Source of the DNA: JACKIP01 sp963710165 | Lineage (GTDB): Bacteria; Pseudomonadota; Alphaproteobacteria; Micavibrionales; Micavibrionaceae | Direction: 5' to 3' | NCBI GenBank assembly: GCA_963710165.1 | Contig: CAVPYZ010000004.1 | Span: forward strand, 744,001-808,000 | Length of the DNA stretch: 64,000 nt | In this document: in pieces, positions 15,271 through 24,134 of the stretch | Position numbering within the stretch: position 1 is the stretch's first letter | How the letters are laid out: the number at the start of each line of letters is the position of its first letter | Program-made: the position numbers and the translations under genes | Notes under the pieces: model-generated | What the model saw: only the letters and a program-made list of their open reading frames with translations | The model's database searches: none | What the model was told of the DNA's origin: nothing

Positions 15271-16499
15271 ATAAAGAAATTCACAATGAAGCAGAGCAGG
15301 GTCTTATCGGGGGATTGTTCCAGAATAACGCTGCAATTCTGGATATTAATTTGAAAGAAGAAGATTTCTTTCAGCCTTGGCACGGTAAAGCTTTCACAAC
15401 CATGCAAGAAATATTCAATTCCCGCGGAGCTTTTACCTTGGCAGATTTTCAAGAATGGCGCTTTTACGAGTTTCCAAAGGACATGGGCTATGATGACCCT
15501 TATGATTATCTCCGTGAAATTGCAGGAACTTACGTTTTTGGAATGACCCACCAGTTAATACATTACGCAGATTTAATCAAGGAGAACAAAAACAAAAAAA
15601 CACTTCTGGACTTAATCGGGGATATAAAAAATAATCTTTGGAACATGCCTTACAGAGACTTGCTGGCAACCTTGCAAAATGACTTGCAAGAAGATCAGAT
15701 TGATGATGACTTACTGACAGAGGAAGATGTTCATCAACGTGTTTTACAACGCCTAGAATTACCTCCGGCTTGCTCAAAAACAGGCTTGCCAAGTCTTGAT
15801 ATGGCTATGGCAGGGGGATTGTATCAAGGATTTACCTACGGCTTTTGTGGCGCCGAAAAATCAGGTAAAACAACCCTAGCGCATACCATTTCATATAATC
15901 TAAATCAGCTTGGAACAAAGCATTTATACATCGCTTTGGAAATGGGAGCGGAGCAGATTCACGAGCGGAATGTAGCAAGAGACATTGGCAAAAACTCACT
16001 TGTATTTCTAAATGAAAGCAGGGCAATCGGAGCAAAGGCAGCGGCGCATAAACCAAAAAATAATATCATTTATTCAAACAAGCCTGGGGCGAATCTTCAA
16101 GAGGTCTTGAATGTGATTGCAAAGGCAAAGGCGCGCTATGGCATCGAGGGATTTATTCTTGATTACTGGCAGCTTGTAACCGGAAAGAAGAACGGAGAGA
16201 GCGAAGAAAGCTTTACAAGGAATGTCGCGCAGTCCGTTGCTAACTTCGCCCGCAAGCATAAGCTTTGGTGCGTCATGCTTGCCCAGATGAATCAAGATGG
16301 TAAGCTTTTTGGTGGGAACGGTCTTAGGAAGGCGTGTGACCAGCTTTACATGATACAGGAGTCAGAATTTGACGAGGAAACCAGATGGTTAAAAATGGAC
16401 GCATCACGCTACACAATCAGGGGCGATGTAGGATCAAACACTCAACCTGCCTTTGAAATGAATAAGCGTGTCGGGCCCTATTTTATGGATTTAATGTAA
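15267..16499 (+). CDS. DnaB-like replicative helicase
   Basis: 410 aa. The N-terminal domain (residues 1-110) starts with EAEQGLIGGLFQNNAAILDI, as in DnaB. The RecA-like domain carries Walker A GAEKSGKTT (about 195-203), the ALEMGAEQI segment, Walker B IEGFILDYWQL and an arginine-finger region (ASRYTIRGD). It unwinds DNA at the phage fork, loaded by the upstream O-like protein, so the phage does not need to recruit host DnaB. Confidence 0.9.
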   Translation: MNKEIHNEAEQGLIGGLFQNNAAILDINLKEEDFFQPWHGKAFTTMQEIFNSRGAFTLADFQEWRFYEFPKDMGYDDPYDYLREIAGTYVFGMTHQLIHYADLIKENKNKKTLLDLIGDIKNNLWNMPYRDLLATLQNDLQEDQIDDDLLTEEDVHQRVLQRLELPPACSKTGLPSLDMAMAGGLYQGFTYGFCGAEKSGKTTLAHTISYNLNQLGTKHLYIALEMGAEQIHERNVARDIGKNSLVFLNESRAIGAKAAAHKPKNNIIYSNKPGANLQEVLNVIAKAKARYGIEGFILDYWQLVTGKKNGESEESFTRNVAQSVANFARKHKLWCVMLAQMNQDGKLFGGNGLRKACDQLYMIQESEFDEETRWLKMDASRYTIRGDVGSNTQPAFEMNKRVGPYFMDLM

Positions 16500-16515
16500 T
16501 AAACTGGAGGAAGTC

Positions 16516-16965
16516 GTGAAAAAAAGACACACGTTTGTTGAAAGAAAAATATCAAAAGATCGTTCTCAGGTTGTCGCAATAACCAAAGAAAGAGCACTTA
16601 TGCTTGAACATATATCCCCCGCCATGCTAGATGCCGAGAGGGAGATTAAAAACTATTACACCATGCAGTTTGCCGGAATGGGGTATGCCACGCAAGACGA
16701 TGAAACAAAATCCTCCGCCCCCGATAAAGAACCAACGCAGGATGATATAGACAAATACAATGCACAAATTGCAATCATGAAGAAGTGGTCACGGGAAACA
16801 CCAAGCTACGTTCGGGGTATTGTTATCGACAAGAACCAGTTTGAATTTAGCTTGGAGGAAATATCCATTCAACGAGCCATGACAGAAATGGAGGTGCGGG
16901 TTCAGTACAATGTAGGGCTTAATGACTATTGCATTGTGAGGGGGTGGGGAGATCAGTACGATTAA
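16516..16965 (+). CDS. Hypothetical protein at the Q (antiterminator) position
   Basis: 149 aa from GTG 16516 behind CTGGAGG. A basic, helical N-terminus (KKRHTFVERKISKDRSQVVA) is followed by a C-terminal region ending in VQYNVGLNDYCIVRGWGDQY. I recognise no family. It is the last gene before a promoter and terminator pair that precede the late operon, the position of lambda/P22 Q. An antitermination role is inferred from position only. Confidence 0.5.
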   Translation: MKKRHTFVERKISKDRSQVVAITKERALMLEHISPAMLDAEREIKNYYTMQFAGMGYATQDDETKSSAPDKEPTQDDIDKYNAQIAIMKKWSRETPSYVRGIVIDKNQFEFSLEEISIQRAMTEMEVRVQYNVGLNDYCIVRGWGDQYD

Positions 16966-16978
16966 TTTTAAAAAAGGG

Positions 16979-17007
16979 TTGACGGCTCTTTAAAAATTTA
17001 GTCTAAT
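16979..17007 (+). promoter_or_regulatory. Late promoter (PR'-like)
   Basis: TTGACG at 16979-16984 and TCTAAT at 17002-17007 are separated by exactly 17 bp and lie just after the Q-position gene, pointing into the late operon. About 60 bp downstream is an intrinsic terminator. Confidence 0.7.
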
Positions 17008-17068
17008 AGTCGTGACCAAGTGCGTCAAAAATAAATTGCCACTAGGCACATGCCCGAAAGGGAGTAAC

Positions 17069-17102
17069 AACCGCTTTAAGTTAATTCTTGAGCGGTTTTT
17101 TT
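17069..17102 (+). terminator. Late-leader terminator (tR'-like)
   Basis: AACCGCT (17069-17075) pairs with AGCGGTT (17091-17097), followed by a run of seven T. It sits between the late promoter and the first late gene, so late transcription should need antitermination. Confidence 0.7.
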
Positions 17103-17117
17103 ATGCGAGGAATAAAA

Positions 17118-17417
17118 ATGGCTAATGATGTTATTATTGAAGAGTATGAAAGTTTTGACAGCTCTTTCCAAGCGCCCACAACACCTATAGCAACACAAGT
17201 TTTAGATATTGGCACTTTATCCGGTCAGCTAAACGACAAAACACAATATGTGATAATCACATCACGTGATGCGCCAATATGGTATAAATTCGGATCTGAT
17301 AGCGTAAGCGCAGCATTGGAAACAGATGGTAACATATTTGTTCCGGCAAATTTTCCGAGACCTCACAAAGTTGGTAAAACGTCGAAACTTTACATAGATA
17401 CTGCCACAAATGCCTAA
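17118..17417 (+). CDS. Late-operon hypothetical protein (99 aa)
   Basis: Starts at ATG 17118 (MANDVIIEEYESFDSSFQAP) with GAGGAAT upstream. It is beta-rich with no cysteines. Phage proteins of this form (a small beta domain with a measured-value style sequence, YKFGSDSVSA) often precede terminase genes and may be capsid decoration or accessory proteins. The function is not known. It overlaps the next gene by 8 bp. Confidence 0.55.
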   Translation: MANDVIIEEYESFDSSFQAPTTPIATQVLDIGTLSGQLNDKTQYVIITSRDAPIWYKFGSDSVSAALETDGNIFVPANFPRPHKVGKTSKLYIDTATNA

Positions 17418-17757
17418 AGCCTTTGCAATTACCAATCAAAGCAACCATATCAGAGACCCATTACAGCAAATTGCCAATAAAGGCGATAAGGTCGAATACC
17501 ACCTTGACTATAAGCCATTTGAGGATGATGCCGGAGATGTTTTAAGTGTAACTTGGACTACTCTTTCAGGTCACGCCATTATAAGTAATGAGATCCTTTC
17601 AGACAGCATATCGAGGGTTGCTATAAATTACCTGAATGAAGAAAAGGTTTTGATTAAGGTAGAGGCTAAAACAGACAGGGAAACGCATATAATTTATATG
17701 TCTGTAAAAGTTAAAGACCCAAATACAACCGATGATTATGGATATAGTTATGGATAA
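17410..17757 (+). CDS. Late-operon hypothetical protein (115 aa)
   Basis: MPKAFAITNQSNHIRDPLQQ, then DAGDVLSVTWTTLSGHAIIS is a predicted immunoglobulin-like beta sandwich (alternating strands, hydrophobic pairs). Overlaps both neighbours by 8 bp, suggesting coupled synthesis with the previous gene. Possible capsid or tail accessory protein, unproven. Confidence 0.5.
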   Translation: MPKAFAITNQSNHIRDPLQQIANKGDKVEYHLDYKPFEDDAGDVLSVTWTTLSGHAIISNEILSDSISRVAINYLNEEKVLIKVEAKTDRETHIIYMSVKVKDPNTTDDYGYSYG

Positions 17758-18169
17758 AGAAAATTCATTAAAAGAAAAAAGAAGAAAAAAGAGTTTGGGT
17801 AATCTTAAACCTATTCAAAAAGGTGAGGTCAGAAACCCCAAAGGAAGAACTAAAGGTACGCGTAACAAATTTAGTGAAGCGTTCATGCAAGATATTCTTA
17901 CCGATTGGCAAAAAGGCGGTTCAGAAGCCATTGAGAGGGTTCGTATTACAGACCCTTCGACGTATTTACGTGTGGCAGCATCTATCATTCCTAAAGATTT
18001 TAACATTAACAATGTCAGCGAGGCCGCATTTGATAGTTTTATGGACGACTTAGAAGATGACGAACTTGATAAGCTCATTACCGGACTTGTTGCAGCGGGT
18101 AGCCATTCAAAGAGCAAAAAAGGCACGACTAAAAAGGGAGCTACAAAGCAACCTAGTACCGTTCACTAA
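17750..18169 (+). CDS. DUF5681-type protein, putative terminase small subunit
   Basis: 139 aa from ATG 17750. The signature NLKPIQKGEVRNPKGRTKGT, then RNKFSEAFMQDIL is the DUF5681 phage family. Its acidic/basic C-terminus (SKSKKGTTKKGATKQ) and position right before the large terminase suggest the small, DNA-recognising subunit. It overlaps the large subunit start by about 110 bp. Confidence 0.6.
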   Translation: MDKENSLKEKRRKKSLGNLKPIQKGEVRNPKGRTKGTRNKFSEAFMQDILTDWQKGGSEAIERVRITDPSTYLRVAASIIPKDFNINNVSEAAFDSFMDDLEDDELDKLITGLVAAGSHSKSKKGTTKKGATKQPSTVH

Positions 18170-19580
18170 GTATTTCTTTGAGGCGCGCGGTGATAAATTT
18201 ATTGAGAATTGGCATCATCACGAAATAGCCGAAAAGCTTAAATGGGTTGAAGAAGGAAAGATAAAAAACCTTTTGATTAATATGCCGCCAAGATACGGAA
18301 AAACAGAATTAGGCGTCATTAACTGGGTTGCGCAATCTATAGGACGTAATCCAAAATCAAAATTTATTCATCTGTCTTATTCAAACAGCCTAGCATTAGA
18401 TAATTCATCAAAGGCTAAAGAATTAATACAGTCCGAGGAATTTCAGAATTTCTGGCCTGTCACCTTAAAGGAAGATAGCAAGTCAAAAGAAAAATGGTAC
18501 ACATCACAAGGCGGTGGGCTTTATGCAACGTCAGCAGGTGGGGCGATAACAGGATTTGGTGCCGGCTCAACAAGTGAAGAAGGGTTTTGCGGGGCAATCA
18601 TTATAGATGACCCTTTAAAAGTAGATGACGCAGAAAGGGACAATGAGCGCGATCACGTTAATGAGCGATTAAACACAACCATTAAATCAAGGCGAAATTC
18701 ACGTCATACTCCGATTATTATAATTATGCAGAGGTTGCATGAGGATGATATGTCAGGGTTTGTTCTTGATAATGGTATTAATGAAGCTTTTTATCATTTA
18801 AAGCTGCCAGCTATCATTAATGATGGCGCAGAAGATGCGGCGGCGCTTTGGGAGCATAAACATACGCTTAAAGAATTAGAGCGTGAAAGAAAAGCAGATA
18901 GCCGCACGTTTGCAGGCCAAATGATGCAAGACCCATCACCGGATGACGGTAGTTATTTTAAACGTGGTTGGTTTAATCGTTATGACCTTGGTGAAGAACC
19001 AGAGCAACTATATAAATATGGCTCATCAGATTATGCGGTGACAGAACCTAAGAAGGGTAAAGAGCCAGATTTTACAGATATTGGAATAGGTGGCTTTGAT
19101 ACGGATGAACAGCTTTGGTTGGTCGATTGGTGGTTTGGCAAAACTGAATCCGATAAGTGGATAGATGCAGAGCAGGAACTTTTAAAAAAGCATGAAATAT
19201 ATGTTTGGGTTTCTGAATCAGGTGTTATTAAAAATGCGGTCAATCCGTACATAAAAAAAGCAATGAGACGTGGCAAATATGTTCGTCGTGAATGGTTGCC
19301 ATCGGTCCATAATAAAACAGCAAGGGCGCGTGGGTTTCAAGCAATGGCTTCCGCAGGTCAGGTTTACATCCCAAATACAACATGGGGCGATAGATTAATT
19401 GAGCAACTTGTGACCTTTCCTGACGGAAAGTACGATGACGCGGTTGATGTTTGCGGACAGTTCGGGCGCTTATTAGATCAAACATACAGCCCCCGGGCAA
19501 TTCAAGAAGAAGAGAAAATACCGCACCGCGATCCATACGCAGATGATGAGGATGGTGACGATAACTGGAAAACGCTATGA
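18057..19580 (+). CDS. Terminase large subunit
   Basis: 507 aa. The ATPase has Walker A MPPRYGKTE (about 76-84) and a Walker B IIIDDP (181-186). The C-terminal nuclease half contains YGSSDYAVTEPKK (acidic) and a late VWVSESGVIK. It pumps DNA into procapsids. The extended N-terminus (IQRAKKARLKRELQ) lies in the overlap with the previous gene and looks coding. The stop overlaps the portal start by 4 bp. Confidence 0.92.
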   Translation: MTNLISSLPDLLQRVAIQRAKKARLKRELQSNLVPFTKYFFEARGDKFIENWHHHEIAEKLKWVEEGKIKNLLINMPPRYGKTELGVINWVAQSIGRNPKSKFIHLSYSNSLALDNSSKAKELIQSEEFQNFWPVTLKEDSKSKEKWYTSQGGGLYATSAGGAITGFGAGSTSEEGFCGAIIIDDPLKVDDAERDNERDHVNERLNTTIKSRRNSRHTPIIIIMQRLHEDDMSGFVLDNGINEAFYHLKLPAIINDGAEDAAALWEHKHTLKELERERKADSRTFAGQMMQDPSPDDGSYFKRGWFNRYDLGEEPEQLYKYGSSDYAVTEPKKGKEPDFTDIGIGGFDTDEQLWLVDWWFGKTESDKWIDAEQELLKKHEIYVWVSESGVIKNAVNPYIKKAMRRGKYVRREWLPSVHNKTARARGFQAMASAGQVYIPNTTWGDRLIEQLVTFPDGKYDDAVDVCGQFGRLLDQTYSPRAIQEEEKIPHRDPYADDEDGDDNWKTL

Positions 19581-21400
19581 CAATAGAAACAAGACAGCAG
19601 CAGGTCGTTGATTACCTCAATGACACAGAAGATTCGCGCCGTATTTCTGAACGCAACCGTGATTACCATGACCATAAACAATGGACGCCTGAACAAATCA
19701 GCAAACTAAATAAGCGTCAACAGGCCGCGATTGTTGTCAACCGTATAAAGCCAAAGGTCGAAGGCTTGGTTGGTATGTATATATTACGCAATACCGATCC
19801 GAAGGCTTATCCAAGGACACAAAAACATGAAGAGGCGTCACATGCTGCGACCGATGCCTTGAGATATGTTGCAGATAATAATGATTTTAGCATGCTGCGG
19901 ACTCATTGTGCAGGCGACTTCTTTATTGAAGGTACATGCGGGGCAATCACGCAGGTTAAACAAAAGAAAAGCGGTGAGATTGAAATCGAGGTTAAGCGTA
20001 TTCCTTGGGATAGGATATATTATGACCCTCATTCAAGAGAATTAGACTTTTCAGACGCGCGTTTCTTAGGAATGATTATCTGGATGGACGCTGATGAGAT
20101 TAAAGCGAAGTTTCCAAAATTTGATGCAAGCAACCTAAGTGATGATATGCCGATGGCTGCGGATGAGACATTTGAAGATAGGCCGCGTTGGTATGATAAA
20201 GTTAAGGGAAGATACCGTATTTCTTTTCACTTTCGAAAAGTTGGCGATGTATGGCAAATGTCAATATTCTCTGGAAATACAGATATTATAGATGAGATAG
20301 AAAGCCCATTCCTTGATGATGAAGGCGAGCCAATGTGTCCAATAGAATTGGCTTCCGCTAACATAGACCGTGACAATAATCGTTATAGCGAAGTGTCTGC
20401 TTTTATTGACCAGCAAGATGAGATTAATCATAGGCGCTCTAAAGCACTTCATCTTTTATCGCAAAGACAGACTTATTCGAGAGATGGTTCTATAAGAGAT
20501 ATACCGGCAATGAAGCGTGAGCTTGCAAAGCCTGATGGTCATATCTCTTATACTGGTGAAAAGGGCGATTTTGATATTTTACCGACTGGTGATATGGCGC
20601 AAGGCCAATTCCAACTATATCAGGATGCAAAGGCAGAACTTGATGCAGTTTCGATCAATGCGCAACTTTCAGGAGAAAGACAGCAAGGGGATTTGTCAGG
20701 CCGCGCTATTGATAAATTACAATCCGCAGGATCGTTAGAACTTAATAGGCAGTACAATCTATTAACAAACTTTGAAAAACGTATATACAAGCAGATATGG
20801 GCGCGTATTAAGCAATTCTGGAATGAAGAAAAGTGGGTGCGCGTAACAGACGATCAAGATAATCTACGTTGGGTCGGTTTGAACTCTCAGATAAACTTAC
20901 AAAAATATTTGGAAGAAAAAATCAATGATGAATCAATAATGTTGGAAGAGCGAACCGGAGCAAGCTTTATTTATCAGCAAATGATGAAAAGCCAAGACCC
21001 ACGTTTAAACCAGATTATTGAAGTCCGTAACGATACGGCTGATTTAGACGTTGATATTATCATAGACCAGTCATTCGACAGTATAAATGTTCAACAAGAG
21101 CAATTCCAGATGATAACGCAGTTCGCACAGTCATCTAAAGATATTGATATTATCGAACTCATAGAATTATCACAGCTTCGAGGTAAAGAAGATTTGATAG
21201 AGAAAATTGAAAGCCGCCGCGCCGCCGCATCACAAGCCGCAGGCGGGCAAGCGCAAATTGCACAGGCAGACGCCGCCGCAAATATCAGGAAAGTTAATGC
21301 AGACGCCGCAAAAGGTGAGCAAGACGCTATTCAAAGACGAATAGAGAACGTTTTGTTGGTAAAAAACCCACCAGACCAAGTAAGCAGCGTAAGCGTTTAA
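19577..21400 (+). CDS. P22-like portal protein
   Basis: 607 aa. QQVVDYLNDTEDSRRISERN, then HDHKQWTPEQISKLNKRQQA, then NRIKPKVEGLVGMYILRNTD is typical of P22 gp1-type portals. The C-terminal helical barrel is rich in Ala and Gln (AAASQAAGGQAQIAQADAAA). Located between the terminase and the scaffold gene, as in P22-like phages. An ATG overlap with terL. Confidence 0.9.
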   Translation: MTIETRQQQVVDYLNDTEDSRRISERNRDYHDHKQWTPEQISKLNKRQQAAIVVNRIKPKVEGLVGMYILRNTDPKAYPRTQKHEEASHAATDALRYVADNNDFSMLRTHCAGDFFIEGTCGAITQVKQKKSGEIEIEVKRIPWDRIYYDPHSRELDFSDARFLGMIIWMDADEIKAKFPKFDASNLSDDMPMAADETFEDRPRWYDKVKGRYRISFHFRKVGDVWQMSIFSGNTDIIDEIESPFLDDEGEPMCPIELASANIDRDNNRYSEVSAFIDQQDEINHRRSKALHLLSQRQTYSRDGSIRDIPAMKRELAKPDGHISYTGEKGDFDILPTGDMAQGQFQLYQDAKAELDAVSINAQLSGERQQGDLSGRAIDKLQSAGSLELNRQYNLLTNFEKRIYKQIWARIKQFWNEEKWVRVTDDQDNLRWVGLNSQINLQKYLEEKINDESIMLEERTGASFIYQQMMKSQDPRLNQIIEVRNDTADLDVDIIIDQSFDSINVQQEQFQMITQFAQSSKDIDIIELIELSQLRGKEDLIEKIESRRAAASQAAGGQAQIAQADAAANIRKVNADAAKGEQDAIQRRIENVLLVKNPPDQVSSVSV

Positions 21401-21438
21401 ATCGGGCGTAATTTTACAGGCCGCCGCTGTAAGTAGTT

Positions 21439-21463
21439 AACCACTCTTTCGAGTGGTTTTTTT
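21439..21463 (+). terminator. Intrinsic terminator after portal gene
   Basis: AACCACTC / GAGTGGTT with a 4-nt loop and seven T. It lies in the 143-bp gap between portal and scaffold genes, which also holds GC-rich direct words (GCCGCC) and no ORF. It may lower scaffold/capsid readthrough or be relieved by antitermination. Confidence 0.65.
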
Positions 21464-21543
21464 GTGCCTAACGCACACACCGCCGCCGGGTTTCGGGCGA
21501 TATAAGGCCGCCACTTTTTGGGCGTTTAAGAAAGGTAATAAAC

Positions 21544-22293
21544 ATGACAAATGAAGCTCAACCTTCAACTATCGAAAACCTAGATAGTATCTTCACGGAC
21601 GAACCGGACAAAGCAGAAACTTCCGAGCAAGTAGAGCCTAGCGGCAATGAAAGCGACGATCAAAAAGCCACGACCGAGGAAGCCACGGGCGATAACACCA
21701 AGGAAGAAAATTCCGAGGATGACAATTCCGAGACGCCAGCGGAAGAAGAAAGAAAGCATGTTCCTATGTCGGCATTTATGGGCGTTAAAGACGAACTTAA
21801 AAGGTACAAGGAAAGAGTTAAGGAAATCGAGGAAGAGAACGGCGTACAAGATGAAAACGCACCTGACCCTATCGAAGATCCGAAAGGATATGAGCGATAT
21901 ATTAAACAAAAGGTATCAGGTGAAATTCTTCAAGAACGCATTTCAACATCCCGCGAGAAGGCTTTGGCAGGAATAGACGACTATCCTGAAAAGGAAGAGC
22001 TATTTTTATTCATGGCTAATAAGGACAAATCGCTCATTGATAAAATGAACGCACACCCTGACCCTGCTCAATTCGCTTATGACACAGCAAAACAACATCG
22101 AGATTCCGAGCGCGAAAAACTACGAGCGGAAATCATGGCTGAACTTAATGCGAAAGAACCCGAACCAGATAAAAAGTCCAATGCGCTCAAAGTGCCTGAT
22201 CTAACCACGGCAACGGCAGCAGGATCAAATGCAACCCAACCAAAAGTCAACAGAGAAAATCTGGATGATGTGTTTGCAGATTCTCAATTCTAA
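21544..22293 (+). CDS. Scaffolding protein
   Basis: 249 aa. Very acidic N-terminus (DEPDKAETSEQVEPSGNESD), then a coiled coil (VKDELKRYKERVKEIEEENG), then a helical C-terminal part (EREKLRAEIMAELNAKE). Charge pattern, helicity and position between portal and capsid genes match phage scaffolds. No protease motif is seen. RBS AAGAAAGGTAATAAAC. Confidence 0.7.
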   Translation: MTNEAQPSTIENLDSIFTDEPDKAETSEQVEPSGNESDDQKATTEEATGDNTKEENSEDDNSETPAEEERKHVPMSAFMGVKDELKRYKERVKEIEEENGVQDENAPDPIEDPKGYERYIKQKVSGEILQERISTSREKALAGIDDYPEKEELFLFMANKDKSLIDKMNAHPDPAQFAYDTAKQHRDSEREKLRAEIMAELNAKEPEPDKKSNALKVPDLTTATAAGSNATQPKVNRENLDDVFADSQF

Positions 22294-22322
22294 CCCGTTG
22301 CCCTTAAACGAAGGGCTTTAAA

Positions 22323-23450
22323 ATGGCACAAAGTACAGTAAACGTCGATAACGTCGTCACCAAATTTCTTAATGAGGTAAACCGTGAATATATTCGCGGC
22401 GGTAAATTCGCTTCATATATCGGAAAGACGGAAAACGCAGTTATCCAAGTAAAACAAGATTTGAAGAAAGTTTCTATTCCTCTTATCTCAAAACTAGGCG
22501 GCGCAGGAGTTAAGGGCGCTTCAACCCTAACAGGTAATGAAGAAGCACTTAATAACTATGCTTACACTCTTATCCCAACACACTATCGTAACGGTGTGCG
22601 TATTAATGACGAAGAAAACGAGAAATCGACCTTCGATCTTATGAAAGAAGCGCGCCCTGCATTAATGAACTGGGGTATGGAACTTAAGCGCGATCACATC
22701 ATTCAAGCATGTGGCGCAGTTGAGGCGGGCGGTAATTACTTTAATTACGGTGACGCTGCGGCTGGAAACCTTGATACGTGGAATACAAACAACGCGGATC
22801 GCATTTTATATGGCTCTGCAAAAGGTAACACGACCTTGGGCGACCATACAGCATCACTTGGATCGATTGATACAACAAATGATAGATTGACGGCCGCAAC
22901 CGTTTCTCTTGTTAAGCGTATGGCAGAACAATCTTCCCCGCTTATTCGTCCGGTGATGATTAAAGGTGATGATCCATACTTTGTTTATTTTGTTGATAGC
23001 AATGGTTTCCGTGATTTGCGCAATGATGCGACAATTTCACAAGCAGATCGAGATGCCAGAAAACGTGGCCTTGATAATCCTATCTTTACCGGATCAGATT
23101 TGATCTATGATGGCATCATCATTAAGAAAATCCCAGATATTGATAAGTTTATCGATGGTGATGGTTCTGGCGACAATTTTGATGGTGTTTGGGGATCTAA
23201 TGCAACGGCTGACGGTCTTGATGACGCGGGCGCAGCAAGCAGTCGTGTTGGTGTAGGTTTCTTGTGTGGAGCGCAAGCTTTAGGCTTTGGACTTGGCAAA
23301 CAGGCATCATTTAAAGTTAGTAAAGAGGATGATTACGGATTTAATCCTGGCGTAGCTTTACAGCTTAAGCATGACATTAAGAAAACATTCTATAATGACA
23401 AGCAGCATGGTGTAATTACTCACTTCTACTCAGCTCCTTTGGACGCTTAA
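22323..23450 (+). CDS. Major capsid protein (N4gp56-like)
   Basis: 375 aa. MAQSTVNVDNVVTKFLNEVN and the later IPLISKLGGAGVKGASTLTG, then VRINDEENEKSTFDLMKEAR match the N4gp56-type capsid family. A strong RBS hairpin (GCCCTT/AAGGGC at about 22301-22317) precedes the start, and a stable GC-rich stem (around 23458-23479) follows the stop, common for highly expressed capsid messages. Preceded by the scaffold gene. Confidence 0.85.
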   Translation: MAQSTVNVDNVVTKFLNEVNREYIRGGKFASYIGKTENAVIQVKQDLKKVSIPLISKLGGAGVKGASTLTGNEEALNNYAYTLIPTHYRNGVRINDEENEKSTFDLMKEARPALMNWGMELKRDHIIQACGAVEAGGNYFNYGDAAAGNLDTWNTNNADRILYGSAKGNTTLGDHTASLGSIDTTNDRLTAATVSLVKRMAEQSSPLIRPVMIKGDDPYFVYFVDSNGFRDLRNDATISQADRDARKRGLDNPIFTGSDLIYDGIIIKKIPDIDKFIDGDGSGDNFDGVWGSNATADGLDDAGAASSRVGVGFLCGAQALGFGLGKQASFKVSKEDDYGFNPGVALQLKHDIKKTFYNDKQHGVITHFYSAPLDA

Positions 23451-23497
23451 ATATATAGGGCGGGGTTATACCTCGCCCTTATTAACAAGGAATTACA

Positions 23498-23785
23498 ATG
23501 AAAACATTTAAATATACCGGCGATAAAAATGCGCCTGAGAATATTAATTTTATGGGTCGCGTTAAATTTACGCTATCGGAAACATCTGATGTTGAGGATG
23601 AACATATCATTTCAAAACTAGAAAACCACCCTTCGTTTAAAGAGGTTGGTGATGCAAAAACGGAAAATGATGAGGTTTCCTACAAGGAAATGGTCGCAGC
23701 TCTTTCAAATGCAAATATAACTATATCATCTAGGAAAAAAGAAGATGTAGTGAAACAATATGAAGAATTATTAAATGGCGAGTAA
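23498..23785 (+). CDS. Phage structural hypothetical protein (95 aa)
   Basis: MKTFKYTGDKNAPENINFMG, then a mixed alpha/beta body. It sits between the capsid and the head-tail connector genes, where small head-completion proteins are found. RBS AACAAGGAATTACA is good. The 3' end overlaps the next gene by 11 bp. Function not recognised. Confidence 0.55.
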   Translation: MKTFKYTGDKNAPENINFMGRVKFTLSETSDVEDEHIISKLENHPSFKEVGDAKTENDEVSYKEMVAALSNANITISSRKKEDVVKQYEELLNGE

Positions 23786-24134
23786 GGCCGAGATCCGAGA
23801 CCGTGTTGGAGCGGCTCTCGGATTAATACGTCTTAATCAGCAGCTTAAAAACCAAGACAAGGTTCGCATTGAAATAGCCTATGATGAAGAATATCAAAAA
23901 TTAAAAATAGAGGGTTTGGCAACATGGTCAATCTCTAGTGATTGCCCTAGTGCAATTAGTCCCTATATGGAGGGTTTAATAGCTAATAACTGTTTGATGA
24001 CATATGGTGTCCCTCAAGAACGCTATGACCGAATAAAAAGAGCGGTTGGTAATAACGGCGAGATTGCCATGAGAGAAATTCGTAAGATTGTCAATATAGA
24101 TTACGTATCTCAAGATGAACCGTGTGATTTCTAA
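23775..24134 (+). CDS. Head-tail connector (gp4-like) candidate
   Basis: 119 aa. EIRDRVGAALGLIRLNQQLK, then YMEGLIANNCLMTYGVPQER resembles small helical adaptor proteins that plug the portal in P22-like phages. Its place right before the gp10-like gene is as for P22 gp4. The overlap with the next gene is 1 bp. Motif-level confidence only. Confidence 0.55.
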   Translation: MASKAEIRDRVGAALGLIRLNQQLKNQDKVRIEIAYDEEYQKLKIEGLATWSISSDCPSAISPYMEGLIANNCLMTYGVPQERYDRIKRAVGNNGEIAMREIRKIVNIDYVSQDEPCDF

